Shown in pieces: positions 53,496-62,416 of a stretch of DNA of 64,000 nt. The DNA is from Spirosoma agri (GTDB taxonomy: Bacteria > Bacteroidota > Bacteroidia > Cytophagales > Spirosomataceae): contig NZ_JAAGNZ010000003.1 in the NCBI RefSeq assembly GCF_010747415.1, positions 364,710 through 428,709 on the forward strand. The letters are read 5' to 3'. Within the stretch, counting starts at the first letter, position 1; each line of letters starts with the position of its first letter. Made by a program: the position numbers and the translations under genes. The notes below the pieces were generated by a model, which was not told the DNA's origin, ran no database searches, and worked only from the letters and a program-made list of their open reading frames with translations.

Positions 53496-54503
53496 TTAGG
53501 GATGAATAGGAAAGCGGCTGAGTGCCTTCAGGCGGGCATCGAACGCGCTCAGGAGGCTGCGCGAAACCGGTATCGTCTCCTTCACCCCCCTCGAGCGGAA
53601 GCTGATAGCCACGGGCGTTGCCATCGGCATGAACCACCGTCGACAAATTCACCACAAACGCCCGGTGGCAGCGGAAAAACTGCGGGTGTTGACCAAGTGC
53701 GGATTCTATGCCTTTCAGCGTCGAACGCAGTACCGTCGTCTAGCCAATGCACCTGTATGTAGTTGTCCACCGACTCGACGTAGCATAGCTGATTGGGCAA
53801 CAGACTCAGCCGCTCCCGCCCGTTCTCCGACGTTAACTGCACGATCGGTTGTGGCAACATAGTACCAGGCAACGGGTTGGGCTGGTCATCTGGAGAAGTT
53901 GGATGTCGGTCGAGTTGCTGATTGAGCACCTGCGCCTGCGCCAGATGGCGTTTCCGGCGCCGTTGTTCGGCAACAAACACCCCCAGCATAATTGGGAATA
54001 AGCCAATACTGGTCACGATCGGGTACATTTTACCGAACCAGGGGCGAGCCATGCCTAAACCTTCCAGCATCGACTCATTGCTGCTAGTGATAAGTAGCAA
54101 GACCACCAGCGTGTGCAGACCATGCCGCCCTACAGTCCAGCTGTCTTCGTCGTATACAATTGGGAGCAGCCGGGGTAGCACGATATTAGCCAACGACACC
54201 GTCGCCACGCACCCCAGCGACAGCCAAACTACAGCGACCAGTCTCTCCCCTCCCCGATAAGCCCCGTTAAGCAGCCCCGCCAGCAAAAACACGTATAGCC
54301 CCGACTGCAAGGCTAGCCGAAACTGCGTTCGGGCATCGAAATTTTCGGCTAGTGGTTGGTTCAGCAACGAGCGGAGTGAGGGGAGCATAGGGGCAAAAAA
54401 TAGGGCTAAAAACCCGTATCCCTGTGTAGAATTGGTTCCAACCAACCAAAGAGGCAGGGCCGCTAGCGGTTGTTGTAACAGACTATACAGGTAAGAAGTA
54501 TCA
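53496..54503 (-). pseudogene. Membrane-bound LytTR regulator with two frameshifts
   Basis: The N-terminal part (LPLWLVGTNSTQGYGF onward) has about five to six hydrophobic segments and lacks a clear start codon upstream of the TTG at 54445. It leads to a LytTR domain (LCYVESVDNYIQVHWLDDG). The frame then shifts near 53728: the continuation LRSTLKGIESALGQHPQFFR, CHRAFVVNLSTVVHADGNAR is in another frame. A second shift near the C6 run at 53584-53590 is needed to reach VKETIPVSRSLLSAFDARLK and the stop at 53496. Either a decaying gene or indel errors of the assembly. If corrected, it would be a membrane-anchored LytTR transcription factor without receiver domain. Confidence 0.8.
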
Positions 54504-54550
54504 ACAAGCTATCGTCTCCTAAAACGCTGGTTTGATTTAGGCCGAGAATA

Positions 54551-54601
54551 AATACAACAGGCCAACTCTAACACATCATGTTAAAGCTGGCCTGTTGTAT
54601 T
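54551..54601 (-). terminator. Terminator of the tRNA-Lys gene
   Basis: A perfect 14-bp stem: AATACAACAGGCCA (54551-54564) with TGGCCTGTTGTATT (54588-54601). It lies 4 bases past the tRNA 3-prime end. On the minus strand it is followed by TTATTCTC, giving a T-rich tail. Confidence 0.8.
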
Positions 54602-54604
54602 CAT

Positions 54605-54680
54605 TGGTGATCCCGGACAGGTTCGAACTGTCGACCCATTGATTAAGAGTCAATTGCTCTACCAACTGAGCTACGGAGTC
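54605..54680 (-). tRNA. tRNA-Lys(CTT)
   Basis: On the minus strand the cloverleaf is complete: D-arm GCTCAGTTGGTAGAGC, anticodon arm ATTGA-CTCTTAA-TCAAT with anticodon CTT, T-arm GACAG-TTCGAAC-CTGTC, and an encoded CCA end (54605-54607). The acceptor stem GACTCCG/CGGGATC has one C-A mismatch and one G-T pair, slightly irregular but still plausible. It reads AAG codons. tRNA genes are frequent integration sites, and the repeat/IS-rich zone begins right upstream of it. Confidence 0.93.
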
Positions 54681-55114
54681 ATGTTAGTCTTGGTCTATAA
54701 TCATTTATACCGGGAATGGGTGCCTTTCTTAGCATGATTAATGCCCTAAATAATGATGTTTGATATATAATGAAATGTAACAGTCTCTTGAAACGCTCCA
54801 ACTTGAGACGGTGAGGCTATTTGTCGCTAAACAAGATAGTGTTCCCGGGCGGGGGTATTTACTTGGTTGACCGGGATGAGGTCATCTATCGACGCCAAGG
54901 GGATTTGATTAATATGGAGGCTTACCGCTACAAACGGAAAATTTCGTAGCGAGGAGTTGGTTGGCGCGGAGTGGCGAGCCAACTCGGTGACGCCCAACAT
55001 GGATTGTTAGGGACGAACTTGATGCGCGGCGAGCTTAACGGCGGCCAAGAAGTAGGCACCCCACAACCGTCGTTTAACGTCTGTAAAATCAAAAAGCCGA
55101 AAATCTCTTCTTGA
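54681..55114. other. Region upstream of the tRNA, no clear gene
   Basis: Several short frames exist on both strands (for example GKFRSEELVGAEWRANSV on plus at about 54939) but none can be extended or recognised. It may be the edge of an inserted or decayed element. Confidence 0.3.
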
Positions 55115-56425
55115 GCCATCGGTACACCCACAGAAACGGGGTGTACCGACGTACGCTTAAAACAGGCATATTGAGTACTCCACTCCGTCATAATTCATGA
55201 CAACCTAGTATGGGGTGTATCTGACTGCTCATCGGTACACCGACAGGTACACCTAATATTACCTGTAACGGTTGTAACGATCCATTTGGCCTCATGAGCC
55301 TCCTCGACGAGGTACACCTAGCCCGGTAAACCCCTTCAACTCGCTGGAATCGCGGTACACCCGGTACACCTGTCGTTTAGGGGTAGTGGCTAAAAAAGAA
55401 CAGTAGGTGAACCGTTACAAGCTTGTGTAACGATGAATCTGGTGTGCTAGGTACACCCGGTACACGGTGTGTACCTGATGGTAATACGAACCAAACAACA
55501 ACGCAGCTACTGGCTAAGCCTACAGCACAAACAGCGAATGGGCATGTGAGCACCTGAAAGCCTACTACCGACCCAATACAGCACAGGAAGTAGAGCGAAT
55601 ACACGCATTGCCACTCAGGGACAAGTGGCCAACTACGACCTCGATATGACCGCGTACTATTAATCAGTAATACGCCGTAACACCCGGCCTTACCCGCAGC
55701 AATTGGCGGGTCGAATGGGCCACTGCTCCCCTTGAACAGGTAATACCGAGGTCGGTATTACCGCTTTTGCCGCGAATTAGAGTGGTTTACCACCAGTACA
55801 GGATCAACTTGGTACTACCTCTTGCGGATACGACTAAACGATGTCGTACCAGACACGATGTCGATGCGGGTATTACTTTTTACGCCCGGGTAATACCTCG
55901 AGTAATACTCAGGATTACCTGGTATTACCGAAATCTGTTTAGCTATCAAATTAGCCTGAAACTAGTCTTAAAGGCGGTATTACCGAATCTAGATTACCGC
56001 CTTTACAGCCAACTGAGCCGGTTTACCGGTACTACCGAGCTGGCGAGGTATTACCGCCAAAAGCGACCGGTAGGCAACACCGACTCAGACCCTGTGCGAG
56101 GAAAAGTGTTACCTGAGGTATTACCGGTATTATTGGTGGTATTACCTCGGGTATTACCACGGTAATACCCAAACCGTTTGTAAACATCCATTTGGCCTAC
56201 TAGTCGGGGTTGTAGAAGTACACCTGTCTCAGTAAACCAGCTCAATTGGCTGGAAAAGCGGTAAACCAGCTACACCGCCCGGCTCCGATATACCCCATAA
56301 AAAAGGTCATAAGCGAATCGTTACAAGGTGGTGTAACGAAGAACGTAGTATACCGGGTGTAGCCCAACAACAGCAGAAGTACACCCACGAGGTAAACCGA
56401 GGGCATACCGGTACTCGAACAGCAC
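55115..56425. repeat. Dense imperfect GGTACACC / GGTATTACC motif region
   Basis: About ten GGTACACC-type motifs (55119-55475, again 56220-56410) flank about a dozen GGTATTACC/GGTAATACC motifs (55739-56170), several of them palindromic or back to back. The two outer parts are diverged copies of each other: both run from CATTTGGCCT through GGTAAAC, a CTGGAA box, to an ACCGTTACAAG or ATCGTTACAAG box and GTGTAACGA. Spacing is irregular and there are no identical long units, so it is not CRISPR. Plus-strand frame 55767-56165 and minus frames through it code for low-complexity peptides (VLPxVLP, GNTxGNT) and are doubtful genes. Confidence 0.65.
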
Positions 56426-56598
56426 ACGGATCGAGGAAGCAACTTGGTGTAGCCGATCAGTCAACGAGTCGAGCCCTTATTGGTTCTCACCAAGTGATCG
56501 CAGGACAGGAATGATGGGATCAACTTGGCATTGGTAAGCGGTATATAACGAATTGAGTTAGCCAAAAATTTAACCAATCGTCCAATTAAAGCAGGATA

Positions 56599-56885
56599 TG
56601 TTGCTCAACCCGGGCTTTATCAGTTACGCAGCTGCCAAAGAAGCGGTTTAACGAGCAATTGAGAACTACAATCAATTACGGCCGCACCGAAGTTGTGGCT
56701 ACTATACGCCCGAGCAGGCCCATCGCATGCAGGGTGAAACGGTCAAGAAATGGAGGGTAACGAAACGCCGACAAGCAGCAAAAGTGCAATCGGCGGAGTC
56801 AATATCTGCCGCATAAAAATGAATGTAAATCTGTCAAGTAAAATCAGTGTAACACAATCTGACAACCTATTTCAGTGTAAGACAG
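56599..56885 (+). pseudogene. IS3-family transposase (OrfB) C-terminal remnant with IS end
   Basis: Translation gives NPGFISYAAAKEAV, stop, RAIENYNQLRPHRSCGYYTP, EQAHRMQG, KKWR and a stop at 56816. The NQLRPH and TPEQAH motifs mark the end of IS3-type integrase domains. After it, TGACAACCTATTTCAGTGTA and a similar sequence 25 bp before it look like the IS end with a diverged duplicate. The in-frame stop and lost N-terminus show it is inactive. Confidence 0.75.
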
Positions 56886-56892
56886 GTCGCGG

Positions 56893-57287
56893 TCAGTGAC
56901 GTTTGTGCCCAGTACGGGGGCGGAATGGAAACCCGGTGAGCTTCTCCGTGGTCAACGAACTGGCGGCTACTCTGAATCCGGTCACCTACTCGCTCACTTC
57001 TACACCAACGACGTCGTGATTAGTTTGCGAGCGAGTCCGGATGGTAGTAGTGCCGAGGTAAGCTATGCTTAAAACTTAGTGGCAGCCTGCGATTCGGGCA
57101 GCCGGTTGAGTGCTGAGATGGCCGAATCGCTGCGAGTATCGGTGTTGGGCAACCCGGTGGCAGGCAAAACGTTAGCGATTAACATACGGGAAGTTGCCAG
57201 TGGTTTTCTGCGGCTGGAAACGCTCGGCGAGCGGGACTACCCTATCGATGAGTTGGGTGTGTGGCAGCTGCATTGCCCGCTGCTGTA
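56893..57287 (+). pseudogene. Tail of a T9SS surface protein truncated by the IS3 element
   Basis: Directly after the IS end, fragments match the module of the giant surface proteins: NPVSFSVVNELAAT, then in another frame FYTNDVVISLRASPDG and YA-stop-NLVAAC. Then comes the sorting-domain start SLRVSVLGNPVAGKTLAINI. The frames are broken by a slip and a stop (TAA where the relatives have a codon of the YNWLAAC motif). The upstream part of the gene is gone. Confidence 0.75.
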
Positions 57288-57365
57288 GGCTCTCAGGTAA
57301 ACCCGTATTTCTGGCAGGCTACTTGCTGGGGGCTTAATTGGGCAGAGTAATGCGGCTGGTTACCA

Positions 57366-57405
57366 ATCGGAACGAGCCTGCTTTTATCGGAACGAGCCTG
57401 CTTTT
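57366..57405 (+). promoter_or_regulatory. Perfect 20-bp tandem duplication upstream of the second HTCS
   Basis: ATCGGAACGAGCCTGCTTTT occurs twice head to tail (57366-57385, 57386-57405), ending 54 bp before the chosen HTCS start. The period (20 bp) and core GGAACGA match the paired sites near the first HTCS and the hydrolases. It could be an autoregulatory AraC-type operator. Confidence 0.5.
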
Positions 57406-57459
57406 ATGTACTATGCCAGTTATATTTACGTACTATACCAATTCTATTATTCGCACAAA

Positions 57460-60400
57460 ATGCGTCTTCTTTGTTTATTAATACTGCTTCCCGTTACTCT
57501 ATTTGCGCAAGTTAAAGGCTGGCAGGAACTGACCATCTCCGATGGGTTGTCGCAGGGCATGATCTTCAGTATCAAACAGGACCAAAAGGGGTTTATCTGG
57601 GTAGCTACCAAAGATGGGCTGAACCGCTACGATGGCTATAATTTTACCGTTTTTACCCACGACCCCTATAATAAGTATAGTTTGTCGACCAGTGCGTGTT
57701 CGGCCCTGCTGGTGGATAGTCGGGACCGGTTATGGATAGGAACGCTCAATAAGGGTCTGAATCTCTACGATGATCGAACGCACCGGTTTTATCATATCGA
57801 CATGAGCGACCCGGCTTTGCCCGATGCCGGTAATTATGAGATTATTCTCTTGACCGAAGATCCCGAAGGCAATATCTGGGTGGGCACCAGCCAGAATAAA
57901 CTCGTTAAAATTACGCTGTCCGGGGCCCTTAAAACCGGTTTTCCTGACAAGGCAAATGCCACACCCCACGTCCAGTTTAGCCGATTCTCGTTTCCGCTCC
58001 CCGGGGTAGCCAGCAGCAGCTCCCCGAGCCATATCTTATTTCGTGCCAATGGGCAGGCGGTGGTTAGTGCGGCCAGAGAACTATACACGTTGAACTGGCA
58101 GCATCCGCAGCCGACCCGCTATTCGCAGATCAGGCGGTTTGGCTCGTTAGCCACCTTGTTCAAGGCAACCCCAGACGGACAACAACCTGATTACTGGTTT
58201 GGATTCAGTGCTGATACGCTCGTTGGCTGGCAGCAGACCAACCGAAAAAGAATTAAGCTACCACCTGCCAAAAACGCCAATCTGTATTTGGATGCCCTTG
58301 ATCCTCAAACGGTAGCCGTGGCGACGCCCGATTTTTTGTGGCTGATGTCGCCTGCGCAACTCTACGCGCAGGATCAACTGTCAGAACGTAATGCATTTGC
58401 CGTCATGCCGCCGAATCTGTATGGCATTACTAAACTGCTCGTTGACAAGACCGGTAATATATGGGTGGGTACGGCGGGCTATGGTCTGCGTAAATTCAGT
58501 CCGCGTATCAAACAGTTTCAGACATTCTTGCCCAATACGTCCCTCTCGTACGTAATGCGGGATCGACGGGGACAGATTTATGTGCGGAATCAGTTCGACT
58601 ATGGCCGGTTAGATCGGTCCGCCAATCGCCGGCTGCCTCTTGGCGGCAACACGAACTTGCCCGCGCATGGTCTGCAATCCTACCTGATGCAGGATCGACA
58701 GGGTTTTTTCTGGATGTCTGTCGCTTATGCGGATGCGCAGCGGTACGAACTGGTCAAATTTTCGGAAAACTGGCAACGGCTCAACACCTATTTGCTGCCG
58801 CCGGGCACTGCGTTCGGGATTTACGGCAACCAAACCCGGGAAGATAAGGCCGGTCACCTCTGGATTGGGGCCACGAATGGTAATCTCCTGCGGTTCGACC
58901 CGGCTAGCGAAACGTTTCGGGTATTTTCCTACCAGTCCTTGCTGCCTAAGCGGGGTGCTGATATTGAAACCTTCTCCCTGTATTTCGATCGGGCCGGGAC
59001 GGGCTGGATCGGTACCCAGAATGGTCTTATTCGGGCCGATCATCCGCAGACAACCCCCGTGTTCTCGATCTATAAAAATGATGTTGACAATCGCGAAAGC
59101 CTGAGCAATGATTTTGTGTCGAGTTGCATCGACGACCCCTATCAACCGGATAAGTACCTTTGGGTAAGTACCAAAGGGGGCGGGCTAGAGCAACTCGATA
59201 AACAGACGCGGTCCGGCCGGTTTACGCATTTTACCGAAGCCCGGGGACTGCCCAACAAAGTCGTTTATGGTATCCTGACCGATGAGTTCAAGAACTTCTG
59301 GTTGAGTACTAACCGGGGTCTGGCTCAGTTCAACCCAAAGACATTGACTTTTCGTAATTATACAAAAGCTGATGGGTTGCAGGATGACGAATTCAACACG
59401 GGCTCGTTCGTTAAAACAGCCTCCGGCGAACTGCTCTTCGGGGGGGTGAACGGGCTGACGGCGTTTCAGCCTAAGGACGTGGTGGCTACCGTCGGACCCG
59501 TTGCCCCGGTCCATATCATCGGACTGAAAATCAACAACGAACCGGTTACTGTGGGGCCCCCCGATGGTATTTTGCCGGAAAGCATCGAACAGACCCGACA
59601 ACTCGATTTGTCGCACACGCAAAATCTGTTGACACTCGAATTTGCGGTCATGGATTATGCTAACTCGGCCAAAAATCAGTACCGCTACCGGCTCGGCGGC
59701 ATCGACGAACGCTGGGTAGAGGCCGGTACGAACCGATTTGCCAATTACGCCCAACTGCCCGATGGTACGTATACGTTTGAGGTGGAAGGCTCTATTGATG
59801 GCGAGAGCTGGAGCAAACCCGTCGCGTTGACCATTCGGATTCATCCGCCATTTTACCGCACCTGGTGGGCCTATCTGGTATATGCCCTTGGGTTGGGCTT
59901 CGTTGTCTGGCAGCTTTACCGGTTTCAGACGCAACGACTGCTGCTGGAGCAACAAATCGACTTCGAGCAGCAGGAAGCAACCCGGTTAGCCGAGTTAGAC
60001 GCGCTGAAAACCCAGTTTTTTACCAATATTTCCCACGAGTTTCGTACTCCGTTGACCCTCATTCTGGGGCCTATCGAACAAGCCGTTAACGATTACGCCC
60101 AGGATGCCCGCTTTCCGCTAATCCAGCGTAATGCCAACCGGCTGCTTAGTCTCATCAACCAGCTCCTGGATTTAAGTAAGTTAGAAGCCAACCAGCTTCG
60201 GCCCGAACCCGAACCGGGCGACATGGCCGCCTTTTTCCGGACCCTGACCAGTTCGTTCAGTTCGCTGGCCGACAACCGGGCCATCCGGTTCATCGTCACG
60301 CAGAATCAACTGGCCTACTGGGCTCGTTTCGACGGCGATCAGGTCGAGAAAATCACCACGAACCTGCTTTCCAACGCCTTTAAGTTTACCACCGACGGCA

Positions 60401-61602
60401 ACGAAGTGCGCCTGAACGTTGCGTATGAGGCCGGTGGGGTAACCCTGCAGGTGACGGATACGGGGATTGGTATTGACACGGCCAATCTGCCCAGGATTTT
60501 CGACCGCTTTTATCAGGTAGATAGCCATTCGAACCGGAACTACGAAGGCACGGGTATTGGGCTGGCCCTGGTCAACGAACTGGTGAAAGTCCTGCAGGGT
60601 ACGATTTCGGTCGATAGCACCGAAGGCATAGGTACGACGTTTACCGTCTATCTGCCGCTGACGATGGTAGACGAACCGATTGCGGCTGAGTCGATCCCAC
60701 CTTTAGCCCGGCTGCCCCGGGAGGTGCCGCTACCGGAGCCGTCCGTTTCCGCGGGTTTCCCTGACCCTGACCCGAGAGTCACCAACGGGCAGTCGGCAAC
60801 GGTCTCCGACAATATCCTGCTCATCATCGACGACAATGCCGATATCCGCACCTTTGTCCGCAGTATTTTTGAGCAGGAATACCAGATTGTCGAAGCAGTC
60901 GACGGGCAGGATGGACTAGGAAAAGCCACCGCTAGTCTGCCCGATATCATCATCTGTGATCTGATGATGCCCCGGCTCGATGGCTTTGGTTTCTGCAAGG
61001 CACTGAAAAACCAGCCCGCTACCAGCCATATTCCGGTGGTGATGCTGACGGCCAAAGCCACCGTCGAAGATCGCATCGGAGGCTTTGAACTGGGGGCGGA
61101 CGATTACCTGACTAAGCCCTTCAACCGGGCCGAGATTGTAGCCCGGGTGCGGAACTTAGTGCAGCAGCGGCAACGGCTCTATCAGTGGTTCAGCGCGAAT
61201 GAACAGGCACCAAAGGCAAACGAACCCGTCGGGCAGGAATTCGTATCGGTGTTGCTGACGGTAGAAAAACAGTTTGTTGAGCAGCTGACCGATGTGGTGC
61301 ATCGGCACATCGACGAACCGGCCTTCGGGGTGGAGGTATTGGCCGAAGCGGTGAACCTGAGTCGCTCGCAACTGCACCGAAAACTCAAAGTGGTGCTTAA
61401 TACATCGCCGGTCAACTTCATCCGGAAAGTCAGGCTGGCCAGGGCGGCTGAACTTCTGGCGGGGGGGGAAGAGAACGTCTCTCAGGTGGCCTATGCCGTC
61501 GGAATCGACAACCTGTCCTATTTTTCCAAGGTATTTCAGGAGCAGTATGGCGTGTTACCTTCTCATTATAAAAGGGCCGAAAAATCAGTCAATAATTCCT
61601 AA
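57460..61602 (+). CDS. Full-length hybrid two-component system (HTCS) sensor/regulator
   Basis: A 1380-residue one-protein signalling system. ATG 57460 is chosen because it opens a proper signal peptide (MRLLCLLILLPVTLFAQ). A two-part periplasmic beta-propeller (about 20-740; repeats such as QDQKGFIWVATKDGLNRYDG) and a Y_Y_Y domain sense an extracellular ligand, usually an oligosaccharide. There follow one membrane helix (about 800-824), HisKA FFTNISHEFRTPLTLIL (His about 858), ATPase NLLSNAFKFT and GTGIGLALVNEL, a receiver domain with Asp near 1166 (IICDLMMPRLDG), and an AraC helix-turn-helix (VAYAVGIDNLSYFSKVFQEQ) at the end. It is followed by a strong terminator and then beta-helix surface protein genes, which may be its targets. 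Confidence 0.95.
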   Translation: MRLLCLLILLPVTLFAQVKGWQELTISDGLSQGMIFSIKQDQKGFIWVATKDGLNRYDGYNFTVFTHDPYNKYSLSTSACSALLVDSRDRLWIGTLNKGLNLYDDRTHRFYHIDMSDPALPDAGNYEIILLTEDPEGNIWVGTSQNKLVKITLSGALKTGFPDKANATPHVQFSRFSFPLPGVASSSSPSHILFRANGQAVVSAARELYTLNWQHPQPTRYSQIRRFGSLATLFKATPDGQQPDYWFGFSADTLVGWQQTNRKRIKLPPAKNANLYLDALDPQTVAVATPDFLWLMSPAQLYAQDQLSERNAFAVMPPNLYGITKLLVDKTGNIWVGTAGYGLRKFSPRIKQFQTFLPNTSLSYVMRDRRGQIYVRNQFDYGRLDRSANRRLPLGGNTNLPAHGLQSYLMQDRQGFFWMSVAYADAQRYELVKFSENWQRLNTYLLPPGTAFGIYGNQTREDKAGHLWIGATNGNLLRFDPASETFRVFSYQSLLPKRGADIETFSLYFDRAGTGWIGTQNGLIRADHPQTTPVFSIYKNDVDNRESLSNDFVSSCIDDPYQPDKYLWVSTKGGGLEQLDKQTRSGRFTHFTEARGLPNKVVYGILTDEFKNFWLSTNRGLAQFNPKTLTFRNYTKADGLQDDEFNTGSFVKTASGELLFGGVNGLTAFQPKDVVATVGPVAPVHIIGLKINNEPVTVGPPDGILPESIEQTRQLDLSHTQNLLTLEFAVMDYANSAKNQYRYRLGGIDERWVEAGTNRFANYAQLPDGTYTFEVEGSIDGESWSKPVALTIRIHPPFYRTWWAYLVYALGLGFVVWQLYRFQTQRLLLEQQIDFEQQEATRLAELDALKTQFFTNISHEFRTPLTLILGPIEQAVNDYAQDARFPLIQRNANRLLSLINQLLDLSKLEANQLRPEPEPGDMAAFFRTLTSSFSSLADNRAIRFIVTQNQLAYWARFDGDQVEKITTNLLSNAFKFTTDGNEVRLNVAYEAGGVTLQVTDTGIGIDTANLPRIFDRFYQVDSHSNRNYEGTGIGLALVNELVKVLQGTISVDSTEGIGTTFTVYLPLTMVDEPIAAESIPPLARLPREVPLPEPSVSAGFPDPDPRVTNGQSATVSDNILLIIDDNADIRTFVRSIFEQEYQIVEAVDGQDGLGKATASLPDIIICDLMMPRLDGFGFCKALKNQPATSHIPVVMLTAKATVEDRIGGFELGADDYLTKPFNRAEIVARVRNLVQQRQRLYQWFSANEQAPKANEPVGQEFVSVLLTVEKQFVEQLTDVVHRHIDEPAFGVEVLAEAVNLSRSQLHRKLKVVLNTSPVNFIRKVRLARAAELLAGGEENVSQVAYAVGIDNLSYFSKVFQEQYGVLPSHYKRAEKSVNNS

Positions 61603-61627
61603 AATAAGATAAAGAGTTACCAAATTA

Positions 61628-61661
61628 ACCAAAAAAGCCCAGGAAACCGGGCTTTTTTGGT
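61628..61661 (+). terminator. Strong bidirectional terminator after the HTCS
   Basis: ACCAAAAAAGCCC (61628-61640) pairs perfectly with 61649-61661, with an 8-base loop. The stem has an A-run on one side and a T-run on the other, the classic rho-independent form. It is 26 bp past the HTCS stop. Confidence 0.9.
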
Positions 61662-61774
61662 GTCAGTGCGACCTGAGTGGTAAAGAATGCGACATAAGTG
61701 GTAAGGAATAAAGGAGCATGGGTGCTACTTGCCGGGGTGATTTCCGGTCGTACTATTTCTCTCCAACTGCTTCT

Positions 61775-62363
61775 ATGCATACATCACTACGTTTCTTTTC
61801 AAAAGGGTTCGTGCGGGAAGTTTATCGGTCCGGCCTCTTCCTGATAGTCCTGCTTTACACCAGCCTGCTGGCCCAGGCCCAAGCAATTCGCTACGTGAAG
61901 CCGGTGGCCAGCGGTAGTGGCAGTGGTAACTCGTGGGCCAGTGCCTCGGGCGATCTGCAAGCTATGATCGATGCCAGCAGTGCCGGACAGCAGGTGTGGG
62001 TTGCGGCCGGGGTGTACAAGCCCACTAGTACCACGACTCGCAATACCAGCTTTGCCATGAAGAACGGGATGGCCATCTACGGGGGCATTGCGGGCAGCGA
62101 GATGGTCCTGACTCAGCGCCCAGCCATCAATCCCGTCAGCGGGCAGCCTTCCAGCAGCACCCTCTAGGGTGAGATTGGCAGCACCAGCACCACCAGCGAC
62201 AACAGTTACCATGTGGTCAGTAACAACGGGGGTGGCATTAATAACACCGCCGTGCTGAATGGCTTTGTCATCACGGGGGGCAATGCCAATGGGAGCAATA
62301 ATGCTCGCATTGGTGGTGGTACGTCATCGGGTGCAGAGAGCAGTAAGGACATTGGGCTAGAAT
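61775..62363 (+). pseudogene. Truncated choice-of-anchor-Q beta-helix surface protein
   Basis: ATG 61775 starts a signal peptide (GLFLIVLLYTSLLAQAQ), then AIRYVKPVASGSGSGNSWAS, AAGVYKPTSTTT and MAIYGGIAGSEMVLTQRP, as in the beta-helix units of the 33314 protein. At 62165 the Ser codon expected in SSTLSG is a TAG. After it the frame goes on in the family pattern (GEIGSTSTTSDNSYHVV, AVLNGFVITGGNANGSNN) and ends at 62363. The gene is therefore stopped early and also lacks everything after the first beta-helix rungs. Confidence 0.82.
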
Positions 62364-62416
62364 AGCTTTAATGGAAAGTCATCATTTCTCTCTTATAAAT
62401 ACTTACATACATTGTT

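Noticed and set aside
55767..56165. 132-codon gene through the GGTATTACC block
   Set aside because: The peptide is driven by the repeated DNA motif (VLP repeats) and the opposite strand gives an equally open GNT-repeat frame, so coding is not supported.
55115..56425. CRISPR array
   Set aside because: Motifs are short (8-9 bp), imperfect, palindromic and irregularly spaced, with no constant repeat/spacer lengths and no cas genes nearby.
57079..57288. Independent small gene of 69 codons
   Set aside because: It is the sorting-domain tail of a broken giant surface protein, with matching sequence upstream in another frame.
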